Source: Apoderus coryli (Eukaryota > Arthropoda > Insecta > Coleoptera > Attelabidae). From it: a DNA stretch of 64,000 nucleotides. The position numbers were made by a program, and so were the translations under genes. Position 1 is the first letter of the stretch. Every line of letters begins with the position of its first letter. The DNA lies in assembly GCA_911728435.2 (NCBI GenBank), contig OU452205.1, forward strand, positions 13,274,260-13,338,259, in the 5' to 3' direction. The notes under the pieces were generated by a model. The model made no database searches and was not told the origin of the DNA. It saw only the letters and a list, made by a program, of their open reading frames with translations. This document shows, piece by piece, positions 11,231-23,363 of the stretch.

Positions 11231-12939
11231 GCCATATTCCTCAACATATTCAAATAGAATTCATTGTTGGCAATGCTGTAAGACTCTACATCAATAACAC
11301 AGATATCCGAACACATTTAGGCGGTGCTCAAGTTTTAGGAACCGAAACAATAAATGATACCGAAACAATAAAGGAAATAGGAACCGGAACAACAAATGAA
11401 ATAAGTACCGAAACAATAAAGGCAATAGGAACCGAAACAAAGGCAATAGGAACCGAAACAATAAAGGTAATAGGAACCGAAACTATAAAGGAAATAGCAA
11501 CCGAAACAATAAATGAAATAGGAACCGAAACAATAAAGGAAGTAGGCACCGAAACAATAAAGGATATAGGAACGGAAACAATAAATGAAATAGGAACCGA
11601 AACAATAAGTGAAATAGGAACGGAAACAATAAATGAAAATTTAGATAATAAAACTAATGATTATTACCGGGACGAAAGCACAGGAGACTCACAATTCAGC
11701 GAATCAACCAAACAACCCGATTCAAATGCAGATAGTGGAGAAGGTAGCAAAGAAGCCTTATCAGACTCTTTACTAGAAGATAGTGATTCTCATAATTCTG
11801 GAAAACTTGAGGCAGAAGAAAATAAAATACATGATAATATTGAAAAAGAAGAAACTGAATCTCAATTAATAAGTGATAGTGTTGCGTCAGGACATTTAGT
11901 TGAAGAAGTTTTAAATAAACCATTAGAATCAAGTAAGAGTTCACAGCTACCTAAAAATCAAGATGAAATTACTTCACCAACTGAATCTCGAGAGCAAGAA
12001 TCAAATATACGTCAGAATGTGTCTGTGTCTGAAAATCATGGTAAGTCTCAAGAGGACCGTGTAGAATATAATACAGCAAATGAGATGATAGTGACTTCTG
12101 AAGAAAATAAAATAGTTGAAAAAGGCGAAATAGCCCAGCTTTGTGATAACCAACCAACTAACGATAACGTCCAAAAAAATGACGAAGAATGTGATGATAC
12201 TAAACCACAATCGAAATTAGCGAATTGTGTTGAAAAGAACACTTCTGAAGTTGCAGATACACTAGTGTCTGATAATGGTAAAGAAGATGACAAAAAAACT
12301 GACGTGAAAGACACTGATTCTAGTCCAGTAAAATCTAGAATCGTTTCAGAAGCGTTGTCTGACGATTGTGAAGAACTTGATAAATTAAAGGTTCATTTTC
12401 CAGTTGACATTGCCCATTCGAGAGTTGAGGACACACTACCAAATAATGACAAAACAACTGGTATGGTTAGCACCAATTCCAGTCCCTTGGACTCTACGAA
12501 GATTTCAGATGAATTATCTGAAGATGGTAAACCTCTACAGCAAAACAAAGTTAATTTACCAAAAAATGAGGTTAGCCTAATTGAATCGAGTGGAGAAACA
12601 TTTGATGATGGGGTTAGTACAAACCCCAGTGCCACAAAATGTACAAAAGTTCCAGATATGCTCTCTGAAGAACTCTGTCAACATAAAGTTGTTTTACCTC
12701 AAGATGAAAAGAAAATTCTTAAAAAATCAATTGACAGTTCGCATTCGAGCCTTGTAAAGTCTTCAGGTGTCACTAAGGATGAACGAGAGGATCAAAATAC
12801 TCGTCCAGCTAGCGCTGGTTCTGGGAAAATTAATTTTGACGAGAAAATTGTACCAGCAGCACTATCGCGACCACAAAGTCCTCTACCGTTATCAGATGAG
12901 GGTGAACAACAGGTCGATAACAATATTACATCACAGTAG
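11231..12939 (+). CDS. Terminal exon of an unrecognised acidic, repeat-rich protein
   Basis: The frame is open from 11173, but a good acceptor (ctttttttgttccag, ending 11230) suggests that the exon starts at 11231. It joins the exon at 317..566 in phase. The exon encodes about 569 residues: a short ordered-looking start (HIPQHIQIEFIVGNAVRLYI), then 13 units of a GTETIKEI-type octapeptide, then a long low-complexity tail rich in Asp, Glu, Ser, Lys and Asn with SP motifs near the end (RPQSPLPLS). No catalytic motif is seen. The tail is probably disordered. A stop at 12937..12939 is followed 3' by a poly(A) signal at 13322. Function unknown. Confidence 0.65.
11338..11640 (+). repeat. Coding 24-bp minisatellite (13 units)
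   Basis: Imperfect 24-bp units (GGAACCGAAACAATAAAGGA plus AATA and variants) encode G-T-E-T-I-K/N-E-I. One unit has lost one codon (GTETKAI) and one is shortened (GTETIND). All length changes are multiples of three, so the frame is kept. Confidence 0.95.
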
Positions 12940-12955
12940 TATGTATTATTTGTAG

Positions 12956-13560
12956 TTTTTCTTTGTTTTTTTTTCCATAAGTTAAGAATTCGTTATTTTT
13001 AATATTGTTGCAGTCTGTCGTATTATTTGTTTTTCTTGATATCGATATATATACTAATATTGTGATTTCATAATATAGATAGTTTTGTTATTAGTTTTTT
13101 TTTTTATTATTAAATACAAAGCAGTGTATGTTTAATTTAAAATTATTAATTTAGTTTAAGTGTTGTTGCTATACCTTATTCCATAAATTTTTTTATAATG
13201 TTAAGTGTTTTAACAATGTTTCATTTTAGTAGGTATACTATTTTTTTTTTGTATATTCTAATCTATTTTTTTATTAATTTGGAAATGATCAATATTGATT
13301 ATTGCAGAAAATTGTAATTCAAATAAAATCACATTAAAGTTAAATATTTTGTTGTGTTTTCTGTAGTTTTTAGAAAGTCATGTAAGTAACAAATATAAAA
13401 ACACACTTTCGAACTAACTAATATTACATATATTTATATCTCTTGGAATTGCAATAAAGACGCTTTATTATTTCAGTTTCACATCTTAAACAATATTTAA
13501 GGCCAAACAATATGGTAGTAAGTTAGGAAAATTTTGTTTGTCATATAAATCATATAAAAG
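12956..13560 (+). other. Inferred 3' UTR and downstream AT-rich DNA
   Basis: T-rich sequence follows the stop at 12939 up to a canonical poly(A) signal at 13322, with a GT/T-rich stretch after it. Nothing else is recognised. Confidence 0.5.
13322..13327 (+). terminator. Poly(A) signal AATAAA of the left gene
   Basis: AATAAA lies 383 bp after the stop at 12939. A GT-rich element (ttgttgtgttttctgtag) follows about 20 bp later. This is a plausible cleavage/polyadenylation site. Confidence 0.55.
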
Positions 13561-13566
13561 GTTCAT

Positions 13567-15431
13567 AATAATAATACCAGTTATTGCCCAACAGCATAAT
13601 CACCAATTACAGGACAAAATTACATACACATATGTTCTATAGATATATCTAAATCTAATACAATACCAAAAACAAGAAAATTAGTAATTAAAAAAAATAA
13701 CAATTTAATTAGTTATTAGTCAAAGAAACATACACAGACCGATCGCCAAAAATGAATTGCAACCATAATTTGTTCTGGAATGTGTCTGGTGAAACATACT
13801 CCTCGTACGCGTTGCACGATATGGAACATGAATTCCAATCTTGCCCAAAAGATCGGGACAATTCAACTTTCCATTTATAAGGTCATACAATAAAATCAAA
13901 TGATGTCTCTGTCGTCGATCAGCCAGCGTGTCAATGCCAAGGTAGGACTCTAAGTCGGCATATAATTCAAAACGATTCTCAAAAATAAAGTCTATGTGCG
14001 GTTTGTAGGCTAGCTATCTAAGAAATTTGTGCTGTACCTGCTCAATTTTTACTAGATGCACAGTATAATGTGGAGACAAGACAGCCGACGCATACTCAAG
14101 GCACGGTCTGACCAAACTTGTGTAAAGAAGCCTCAGAGAATCGACATGTGTTAACTCCCGTGAGCAACGTTTAATGAAGCCAAGAACCTTCAGAGACCTT
14201 GAGACCATTGAAGTTATATGTGGAATAAAGGTCAAACCACTATCAAGCATGACTCCAAGATCCTTAACTGTAGTAACCAATTTAAGGGAAGTCTGGTTCA
14301 GTCAGTAATCGAAAAGAGTGGTCCGTCTTGATCTCGAAAAGGACATAAAACAACACTTATCAACATTCAGATGCATATCATTCCCAACACACCACTCGTG
14401 AAGAGCCCCGAAGGCAGACTGCAATCTCTCGCAATCTTCAGTTTTGTTGACTATCGTAAATAGTTTGAGGTCATCAGCGAACAAGAGAAAATCGCTCGAA
14501 GTAAAACATCTGGCGATGTCATTAACGAAAATATTAAAAAACAGTTGTCCCAAGTGTGATCCCTGGGGGACGCCAGATGATACTTTTATCTCAGTAGAAA
14601 CAAAGTCCTTGACCTTAACGTATTGAATTCTATTATCAAGGTAGCTACTCATTCATTCGAGCTTGCGTCCGCCGATGCCAACCTCAGCCAACTTTATCAA
14701 TAAGATATTATGATTTACACGATCGAAGGCTTTGGAGAAATCGGTATACACTGAATGTACCTCTGATCCACTCTCTAGAGCATCAATAATAAAGTTGTTG
14801 TATTTTAACAGATTTAGCTCAGCTGACTCTCGTGGCAAAAATCCGTACTGCTGATCAATGATAGCACTGCCTAGGAGAGGTTGAAGATAATTTATTATAA
14901 GTTTCTCGAATACCTTGGGAATAATGCTGATTAGACTGATAGGTCTATAATTCTTAATATTATGCCTGTCTCCAGACTTGTGTATAGGGGTAATGAAGCT
15001 GGACTTTCAGATCTCAGGGAAACAACCAGTGTTTAACGACATGTTAAAAATAGTATGCAAAGGTCTTGCCAGAACAAAACTGCAATGCTTTAATAATTTC
15101 GGAGGTAACCCATCTGGCCCAGGGCCCTTATTCGCGTCCAGAGTAGAAAGTTGCTGGTATATCTCCGATATTGAAATCTTTAGACAGTTATAGTTAATAT
15201 CATTAACACTAAGACGCTCAGCAACATTGACGTCATTAGCTGTATAAACCGAAGAGAAATGCCTAGCAAAGAGATCAGCAGCGGACTGTCCGGAAGTAGC
15301 TCTATCTGCGTCAAGAAACAACTCAGAAGGTAAGTCGATATTTCTACGCGTGGAGTTCACAAAAGACCAGAAAGATCTTATATCACCGTGAATCTGGTCT
15401 TCAACAGAAATAATAAATTGTTTGAATAAAA
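13567..15431 (-). mobile_element. 5'-truncated jockey-like non-LTR retrotransposon
   Basis: The element runs on the minus strand. Its 3' tail is (TTA)n, seen as taataataat at 13567. Its 5' truncation abuts the foldback terminal box at about 15432. It encodes most of the RT domain and C-terminal region (see the pseudogene entry). It carries no endonuclease. Confidence 0.8.
13720..15431 (-). pseudogene. RT-domain ORF broken only by four in-frame stops
   Basis: Read on the minus strand, one frame stays open from 15431 to a stop at 13720..13722 except for TGA at about 15005, 14653 and 14302 and TAG at about 14014. In order it shows FWSFVNSTRR, GPGPDGLPP, NYRPISL, YTDFSKAFDRVNHNIL, SGVPQGSHLGQLFF, the catalytic LLFADDLKLF, ALHEWCVGND, VKDLGVMLD and a C-terminal LINGKLNCPDLLGK block. 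No frameshift is needed over 1.7 kb. The first stop replaces the Trp of the FPE(I/V)W motif kept in the 32.4 kb copy. Confidence 0.88.
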
Positions 15432-15535
15432 GACGTCTACTCCACAAAAAATCTTCCTATACACGTTGAAACCGTTTATAATTTGCCAGACATGTTTCGG
15501 ACTACAACGTCCATCATCAGTGGCTAAGGAACCTT
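15432..15535 (+). repeat. Foldback-family terminal arm with hairpin-box motif (copy B)
   Basis: It begins GACGTCTACTCCACAAAAAA and carries CATGTTTC, stem GGAC, loop TACAAC, stem GTCC, then ATCATCAGTGG at 15490..15521. No matching right arm was found nearby. Its left edge touches the truncated 5' end of the non-LTR element at 13567..15431. Confidence 0.7.
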
Positions 15536-15759
15536 ATATAATGCGGTTAGATGAGGGGGTTAAACTTCATATGAACTTAAAGTAGGGTATTTTCACATTG
15601 ATTTTCAATTTAAACGTTTATATAATGTCACTTTGTGGAAAGTCGTTTTTTTAAAAATTAAGCATAATAAAAATAAATTGGTTTTTAAAAACCAAAATAA
15701 AAATAAATGGATCAGGTGTGAGTTTTGCTTCTTTTAGCGTATTAGTTTCTGGCAACTTA

Positions 15760-15879
15760 GATGTCCCCCTATGTCATTGATGAACATAAGAAATAGTAGA
15801 GGTCCCAAATTGGATCCTTGAGGAACACCCGAAGAGGCCAAGTATCGACATGACTTGAAACCATTATAAAAAACATAAG
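15760..15879 (-). pseudogene. Short RT fragment (PQGSNLGPLLF block)
   Basis: The minus-strand translation gives SSGVPQGSNLGPLLFLMFIN followed by DIGGHL. This is RT motif 4 of a jockey-like element. No further RT sequence is recognised on either side. Confidence 0.75.
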
Positions 15880-15899
15880 TAAGTACTGTAAAAATAAAC

Positions 15900-17990
15900 A
15901 TTTTACAAATGGCGAAGTTGAAGTTTATACTTCTTAACGTAACCTAAGTATCAACATCGAACATATACTACTATACTGTTATATCTACGGTGGTATCAAT
16001 CATAATATAATCTAACAAATCAATCAGTTCATAGTTAATAGTCATAATAAGGAAAACAAAATAATACATAAACCTGGAATATTTATTTTTAAACATTTAC
16101 TCAACCATTTAGGTACGAATATAATATAATAAACAAAATTAAACTCTGAATATAAACATACAACTTAAACAGATAATATACTTATAGTAAAATGATAACA
16201 TATACATATAACTATAGTACAGTTTCTAAAACTTTTATATCTCAAAATTAGTTGCTAATATTGCAAGTCAGATTGTACAATATATGTATTAAAATGGTTT
16301 ATAAGTAAGATAACGTTGCTGTTAATTTAAGAAAGATTATTCGAAGCTTTAAATAGAAAATATTCTGAAACAAATACACACTTAACGCCTATGGTGTGTC
16401 CCGAATTTGTCATAATATGTTAGTTAAAAAAAAGCAAATTTAAATAGCTTTTAGCCATAATATCTAAAAAAAAATTATTTAGTTACTGTAAAAATATTTT
16501 ATTTTGATTTTACAATTTCATATTATACTTTTTTTGCTAATTCAATATTGGCAACTAATTTCAGGACACTCTGTATAAATATCACATAAATTGAGGTTTA
16601 AATAATTGTTTATTTTTTTTGAAAAAATATAAATCTTTAGACACTATTTATTACCTAAATAGACTAAGATGATATGTTTGATACATATTTTTTGTTTTCT
16701 AAAACAATTATTGCAAATTGAATAATAAAAGTATTGGACCTCCACGAAATAATTTCCTGAATGTAATAAAATACATGATTTTTAAATTATATATTGGGTG
16801 GGCAAAATTATTATAGATTTCTAGAAAATAATTTTAGGTCAACATAAGAATCTTTATGAACATCGCCCTAGAGCTTCCCAAAACTGATTATATATCAATT
16901 CTTATTCATGCAAAATATAGTTGATTTGAATATAGCTTTTACGCGACCTTTTAATTTTGAAGCATAAATCTGGCAACCGTTATTTGGAACAAACAAGACA
17001 GGAAAAAAGTCTTATTTTAACCCAAAAGTTTGCAACGACAATTTTTCTAAAAATTAAACGTATGAAAGTAACTACATAAGTAAATAAAATTATAAAATAC
17101 TGAAATAATTATCTACCTTATAACAAATTATATAAGTTCTAACGTTTAAAATTAAATAAATGGCTAAGTTTCAGAACACAATAATTTGATAATGCGAAAT
17201 GCCTTAAATTAATTCTAGTAGTAGTAGGAAATATATTTGATAAAAAATACATGATACAAAAAATATCACATCTCTAACAATTTGGGAGTTTTATCTAATT
17301 TATAGCTGATAATCACATTACAATATTTTAAAGAAAACCTTAACTAACAATAATATAAAACTTAATGCCCAAAGAAACTTGACTAAAAATAATATAGTCT
17401 AGATATAATTAATAAGAATTAATTAATTAATAGAAATAGGTACTAATTTGTATAAGTAATCCCATATTCAATAATCTTTGTAGAAGGTGTGTTTTATTAA
17501 CTAGATTTTGTTCGTTGCTTTGCTGGTGAACTTCGAAAAGATCTGAAACATACACTACATCATATGAAGATTTTCCAAAAATCTATCAATTAAAACCTAA
17601 AGCCACCAACACACAACGACAATGTGAGGTTCTCACTGGCACAGTAATTCATGCAAAACCGGTATATTGTGTAAAAAACTTAGTCGCCGTACAACTGCTT
17701 AGGATAGATTTTTTGTATAAACACGCGGTAAGTAGTTCTGGCTATGTTCCGACTATTAAGCAGATTATTTTTGTAATGTCTTGTGTGCGAGATTGTTAAG
17801 CTATCATCTTTTATACCTGAGACACTTTGGCCCCGTTTTGTATTTCAGATATTGGCAAACAAATATATTCTCAGGGCCGTTTCTCGAAAAACTAATAAAT
17901 CAATAAATTAACTTTTGGGAAGATTTTTTCATGACTTGGTTAATATAAACATGTATGATTTTATCACTCAGTCCAATCCAGTAAAAAAGG
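15900..17990. other. AT-rich intergenic DNA, nothing recognised
   Basis: About 2 kb of very AT-rich DNA. A possible terminus ('aggacactctgtata') occurs near 16563, but no partner was found. Confidence 0.45.
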
Positions 17991-17999
17991 AGACGACAA

Positions 18000-18190
18000 T
18001 ACCCCGGAGGACCAACCTTATCGACCTGTGGACCTCAGTTCTCCCGGTACGGTTCTCCTAGGTCTGAAACGCTGCTACATTCACAAACCAAGTGCTGCAC
18101 CGTTCGTTTCTCCTATTCCCACGCTCCACATACATCCGATATCTTCATTTCATGGAGATTTTTTATAATTTGCAGTGTCGCAGAATACCC
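18000..18190 (-). pseudogene. Possible C-terminal zinc-finger tail of an RNase H-bearing non-LTR element
   Basis: The minus-strand translation contains CGAWE, a stop, then EKRTVQHLVCECSSV. This resembles the C-x2-C..ET.EHLLCEC pattern at the end of some RT/RNase H retroelement ORFs. One stop interrupts it. The match is short, so the call is tentative. Confidence 0.4.
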
Positions 18191-20382
18191 ACGATAAGTC
18201 CAAGGTTACTTCTGTTCATCGCGAGTGAGTCTAGCTAGCCTATCCGCTTTTTGTTACCTTCGTTGTGTGTATATTGCAGAGATCCTGTTCCTATATGCTA
18301 CACCCATAAGTGAATGGCAGTGTTAGAAACAAAGCAAACAACAACGTCAAATCCACAACAATTTTACCTGTTCGTAAAAAAGAAAGAAAAGATCTTTACC
18401 TATCTAATTTGTAAATTAATGTCATGGTGTTTGATAAATAATTCTAGTTATTTTTTATTATTGTCAGTATTAGAAAAATATCGTATGGAACTCGCATTGA
18501 ATGACTATTCATTGCGACTTGCGACGTAATTCTGATGTCATCATAGTCATGTCTTAATATCTGTCACTCCTCGATGCATAATATAATAGTGTTTAATGTC
18601 TATTATTCAATGTAACGTAAGTAGTTGTGCGTCAATTACATGATTTTTAGTTGAGCTTTAAAAACGGCATGATGATAGTGCTACAAATTCCAAAGCCCAT
18701 TAAAAGTACAGCAAAATACCCTAAATTGACTGTTTGCAATTAAAACCAAAATTGTTGTTTAGTGAGTGCTTTTTTAGTAGCTACTGCTATTTACTTTTGT
18801 TAATATTTACATATTCATGCAACTTAATTTGTACTTAATGAAATAAATGGCAATGATTTTGAATCTGCAACACAAAAAAAAATACTTACTGGAATTGAGA
18901 ATATGGTTCCTCATATTCAGCTAGGAATTTGTCTAAACTTATATGTGAAAGAACCTGCAAATAAAATTTGTGTTTTTTTTAAATTATTAAAGGAAATAAT
19001 TCGGGCATAAAAAGAACTGGTTAGATTGTAGAACATACAAAACCATGGTTAAGTATTGTAAATAAATGTTAAGTATTGTAAAACAAAACCATGGTTAAGT
19101 ATTGTAACTTTGTTAATATAACATTGCGATATAAAGTTATTGGGTTGTCACAAACACATTTTATTTAAATCTTAAAAAAATTACCGAAAAAATTAATTTT
19201 AAATCCCTAAAAATATCTCTGGTAAGCCAATGGCAACCAAACACCAACGAGATATTGTGAATCTTCATTTCAAGAAAATTGCACGTACATAACCTAATTC
19301 GAACCCCGGCCTCCCAACTCAAAAACCTTAACTAACTCTGAATTAAAACAAAAAATAAAATATCTGGAACACAAAATGAAATAGCACATACACACATACA
19401 TCAAAAACATTATAATATGTAATTAACGGACCTCAACACGTGTATTTCTATCAAAATAAAATATTATGATAATCGAATTTTTGATCTGATCGCAAAACTT
19501 CCCTTCTATAGGTACTTACTAGACTAGTATAATTGTGGGGAACGTAACAATTAATTGGGAAAATTTTTGTGATGAAGGAAAACAAAAATAAACCGCAAAG
19601 AGCCGGTGAGAGTTAAAAAACTAAATTATTTTATATTTGAGAACCAGAAGATTTTCTACAAATAAAACTGCAAAATAAAAGTTCTGACGTTAGAACTAAT
19701 GGATAATCGTGACAGAATTTAACACTATACCAAAATGACAGGGTGTCCAAAATTCCTCAACAATAAATTTTTCAATAACGCTCGCGATGTTTGATATTTA
19801 AAAAATCCCGATGGCAGCCAGTCGGAAAAGTAGATTTTTGATTTATGTATTTTTTATTTATACTTAGTCTACCACTGACACCCACTATTAATAAACAAAA
19901 AATAACGGAATATTCTGACATTCGCCAAATATAACCAAAGTGTCATATTGACAGTTATTTTAACTGAAATACCCATTATACTATAATACATACGTAAGTA
20001 CGGTCTTATTGTTATTTCACAGGTGTTTATTTGTCAAAATAATTACAGGTATAGCGAGTGATGATATTTTTTTTTATTTTTTGTTACTTTATATTGACTC
20101 ACATTTACTTAAATATGCCAGCGATGAAAAAACTCTCCAAATAAATATTGTAGAGATTTAAGTGCTCTATCATTTGATATGTAACATCGGTATTTTCTAT
20201 TAACAACGAAAAAAATATGATTTTTTTAAAACTTTGACAGGCCGCCATTCTGAAATTAGCTCTCCGATTTCAATCGCCAACGAACTCACGCGATTCCATG
20301 ACCTAGCCGATTTTTTAACCAAATTTTGTTTCAATTGGTCAAAAAATGCGGCCTAGAAGGTGACGCAAAGTTTCTATATCCC

Positions 20383-20405
20383 ATATATATATATATATAT
20401 ATATA
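20383..20405. repeat. (AT)n microsatellite
   Basis: An uninterrupted AT dinucleotide run of about 23 bp. Confidence 0.95.
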
Positions 20406-20686
20406 AACTTTTGAACTGAGGTCATTTTTAGGATCCAGGGGTCATAAAATGAAGTACTGCATAAAAATTTTTCAAAATTTCGGTTGTGTCGATCTCCTGA
20501 ATAGTTAGATTTTTTTTAAAAATCTACTAAAAAAAACATTTGAAACGAAAAAATTTGCAAATTAAATAAAATAAGTAAAAAAATCAGGGTCGTTCCATTT
20601 AAAAAAACAACAACAGTTTGATTCATGGTTTTTAATTGAAGACGAAATTAAAAAATTAAGAGTCGCCTCTGAACTCCACTTAAAAC

Positions 20687-20718
20687 CACAGATCTAGAAA
20701 CTCGATCCTAGATCTGTG
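20687..20718. repeat. Palindrome CACAGATCTAG...CTAGATCTGTG
   Basis: Perfect 11-bp arms surround AAACTCGATC, with CTTAAAACC directly repeated on both sides. A close relative with longer arms occurs at 48708..48740. Confidence 0.85.
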
Positions 20719-20965
20719 CTTAAAACCATCTATCCAACACCATTTTATTTTCCAAAACATGTATAGTACGTCAAACAAGTATTTAAAATTACAATAATAA
20801 AGAAAAGCTTGAAATTGAAAAAGTTACAAAAAAAAAACCAACAAACTAAAATCTACATATTGCTTCTGAAATAGTCCTCAAAGTTATAAAAAGGCTGGGA
20901 GATCAAATAAGTTTTAATTTTTTTTTTGAAAGAAGTAGTCCATATCGAAGTGGAGTAGAATAGTT

Positions 20966-21194
20966 AAATATTCTTGAAATAAAAGTCGACCTCCACACAA
21001 TAAATTTAATAAATATCCTCAACAAATTACATTTGTCACCATACATGTTTCGCAGCTCCGGGCCGCATCATCAGTGGTTATATGAGATTATATGCGTCCC
21101 GAAGCTGCGAAACATGTATGGTGACAAATGTAATTTGTTGAGGATATTTATTAAATTTATTGTGTGGAGGTCGACTTTTATTTCAAGAATATTT
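20966..21194. repeat. Short foldback element, 229 bp
   Basis: The arms of about 90 bp are almost perfect reverse complements (AAATATTCTTGAAATAAAAG ... and its complement) and contain GTCGACCTCCACACAATAA, a variant of the family's terminal box. The left arm carries CATGTTTC, stem GCAGC, loop TCCGG, stem GCCGC, then ATCATCAGTGG. Confidence 0.9.
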
Positions 21195-21679
21195 TGAATT
21201 TTTTTGTTGAATCTAAACTCACTAAGTTCGAGAAGGCAGCTTATTATAAAATTTTACACAATAATAGTCACTACCTACAATATGTCATTTCATATCGGAG
21301 GGAAGAGTGAAATGCGAGGCATTGGCTCCAATACAACCGAGACAGTTCAAGACGTTCAAGGAAAGCAAAGTAAGTAGTCCTAACCACAACATATTTTTTT
21401 CAGCAATCACGCTAACCAAATCCCATCATTGTATAGTCTTTCTAATCTTAATTTAAAATATATAAATTTAACGATTCTACCGGGGCTATCCGTTCCCACG
21501 CCTCTGTACATTAGAAATGGGCATCGAATGCAGCGTTTTTTGATACATTTCTCCCTTGTATATAAGCCCTATAATAAATCATGCCTGCCAAAGGATACAG
21601 ACAGTGATAAAAATAACTACAGTGGCTGGAAAAAGTTGGGATAATGATTAGAGTTTGCAAATAAATATAATATGAATGA
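21195..21679. other. Intergenic DNA, nothing recognised
   Basis: The small frame 21429..21644 ends in SGWKKLG, which could be the very edge of the Tc1 relic that follows. Otherwise nothing was seen. Confidence 0.35.
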
Positions 21680-21975
21680 AACAAATAATTTTTGGCAACG
21701 TGTTCTTTTCGCAGATTAATCTGAATATAATCGGATGGACATCATATGGTATAGCGAAGACTTAATGTGGAATTTAAACAAGAAAATGGATGTCCGACAG
21801 TAAAACACGGTGGAGAATATTGTAACCATGATTTGTTCAATAGTTTTTGTTACCCAAAATATGACCAGGGCACCGTGAGTTTCACAAACCACTAGCAACG
21901 TGTCGCGAAAACCGCATACCGCTAACTTTCACAATAACGGAGCTACCCCACAATTGGAACAAAATCCCGACATCC
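21680..21975 (+). pseudogene. Tc1-like transposase relic
   Basis: Shifting frames show FWQRVLFAD, then SEYNRMD, ENGCPTVKHGGE and, further on, NNGATPQLEQNPD. The spaced W..VLF(S/A)D.S and PTVKHGGG blocks are hallmarks of the Tc1 DDE catalytic domain. Several frameshifts and stops are present, so it is inactive. Confidence 0.7.
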
Positions 21976-21984
21976 AGTACAATG

Positions 21985-22330
21985 CTCTGGTTTGATCGCA
22001 ATTGAGTACACTTCGTTAGTTTGAAGTCCATGTTATGAATGTCACATGGATAGGATTGAAAAAGTGCAGCATAAGTTTTTGACGTTCGTCAACTTTAAGT
22101 CCCGTCCCGATCACGACTCACTGTGTGACGAGCTCTAAATGAGAAGCCTGGTTGATGGTAGACATAAATGACATGATTTCTTCGTCGAGTCTGTTATCGA
22201 GGTAACCTTTCACATTCCCTATCGACAGGTCAGAGCTACGCGTCTCTTTCATGTACCATTTACCCGAAAGAATTGCGCGTCTCATGGATTTATTCCGAGT
22301 CATGAGATTGGCCAATCACTGTCTGAATGT
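21985..22330 (+). pseudogene. Non-LTR RT C-terminal fragment
   Basis: The translation gives RIEKVQHKFLTFVNFKSRPD, HDSLCDEL, a stop, then MRSLVDGR and, after frame changes, ATRLFHVPF. This matches the IEKVQHKFL..SL..RR..FL thumb/C-terminal region of the 13.7 and 32.4 kb elements. Stops and frameshifts show that it is dead. Its downstream sequence to about 22550 ends with an AATAAA. Confidence 0.75.
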
Positions 22331-22549
22331 TGAGCAGACCTAGATTGGCGCCATATGGTGATATCATTAATGACTTGCGACGATATTGGGACATTCGCTA
22401 GCACACTTTTATATTATATCTTTAATGATTTAGCTACTCTGTGCATACAATGTATGTTAATTTGTTTTCGTATTTTATTCTTGTTCTTAATGTTTTCCTA
22501 CAATGTAATTTGTAAAATGGACTTACTTATTTCCGTAAAGAAATAAATC

Positions 22550-23363
22550 CACAAACGGTTTTAATAGTGGACTATGGATTTTGAAACATAGTTCACCATG
22601 GCAACTGGTTTTATAGAAATATCATTCTTTTAATAATTATTGTGATTTGAGTAAGTACTTACGATGACGGAAAATAATAATTACCTATTCTAACTAATTG
22701 AGTGTTAACGAATTTATTTATTTTCATAGACAGTGTGATCAAATAATTAGCAGAACCTGCATAATGAAATGTATCCGAATTTGACGCAGATGAATAACCA
22801 AAAATTTCTTCGGCTTTAGAACAATTAATATAAATAAATGGAGTATTTTTTAAGCAATGTTCAAAATGATGACATTAACTTCTAGATAGTTTAATAAACG
22901 GGTATTGACACCATCCGCTGTAGCATTAGCATCAAGGCCCATGAACGCTTGGATGACTTGATGCTACATTGCAGTACTCTTATTCACATGTGTTTTGTAT
23001 ATTTTCTCCAACAACACATCCTGCAAGTGGACAATTCCATGGCCCTAAGCGTCGGAACCATCGATCATCAAATATCCTTCTAAGCTAGCTTCAGGGGTAG
23101 AATGTGTAGAACCTCCAGCAAGTTGATACCAGCACCTCCTGTACTCAAGTGAGAGACTAACCGTAAACTTTTCGACTGCTGTATTTGAAATATTCACATA
23201 TTTCCCAGAGTTTAGGTTTTTACCCTAAATCACATAACTCACTTCAACACTCATTAATAAACAGAATACATTATAACTGAATTTATCTATACAGTGTTTA
23301 TTTAACGTCTAATACTATATCCACCCTGGGTACATATAATACCTATTATTAAATCATAAGTAC
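22550..23363. other. Intergenic or intronic DNA, nothing firmly recognised
   Basis: A GC-richer stretch at 22900..23160 gives a minus-strand reading with STHSTPEASLEGYLMIDGSD, but no splice signals or family could be assigned. Confidence 0.3.

Larger units (their letters stand above)
18200..20960. other. AT-rich intergenic DNA with simple repeats
   Basis: No gene is supported; the small frame 18314..18529 has no recognisable motif. It contains an (AT)n run (20383), a 32-bp palindrome (20687) and a terminus-like 'acagggtgtccaaaat' at about 19740. 'ccagtcggaaaagtagattt' near 19820 recurs near 48012 with small changes. Confidence 0.5.

Noticed and set aside
11328..11549. Minus-strand open frame with IVSVPISF repeats
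   Set aside because: It is the mirror of the plus-strand minisatellite and has no independent support.
11338..11640. Regular 24-bp repeats resembling a CRISPR array
   Set aside because: Units are contiguous without spacers, keep an open reading frame and lie in a eukaryotic exon; this is a coding minisatellite.
22900..23160. Possible additional minus-strand exon (STHSTPEASLEG reading)
   Set aside because: No clear acceptor/donor pair in frame, and the neighbouring sequence reads like an old repeat.
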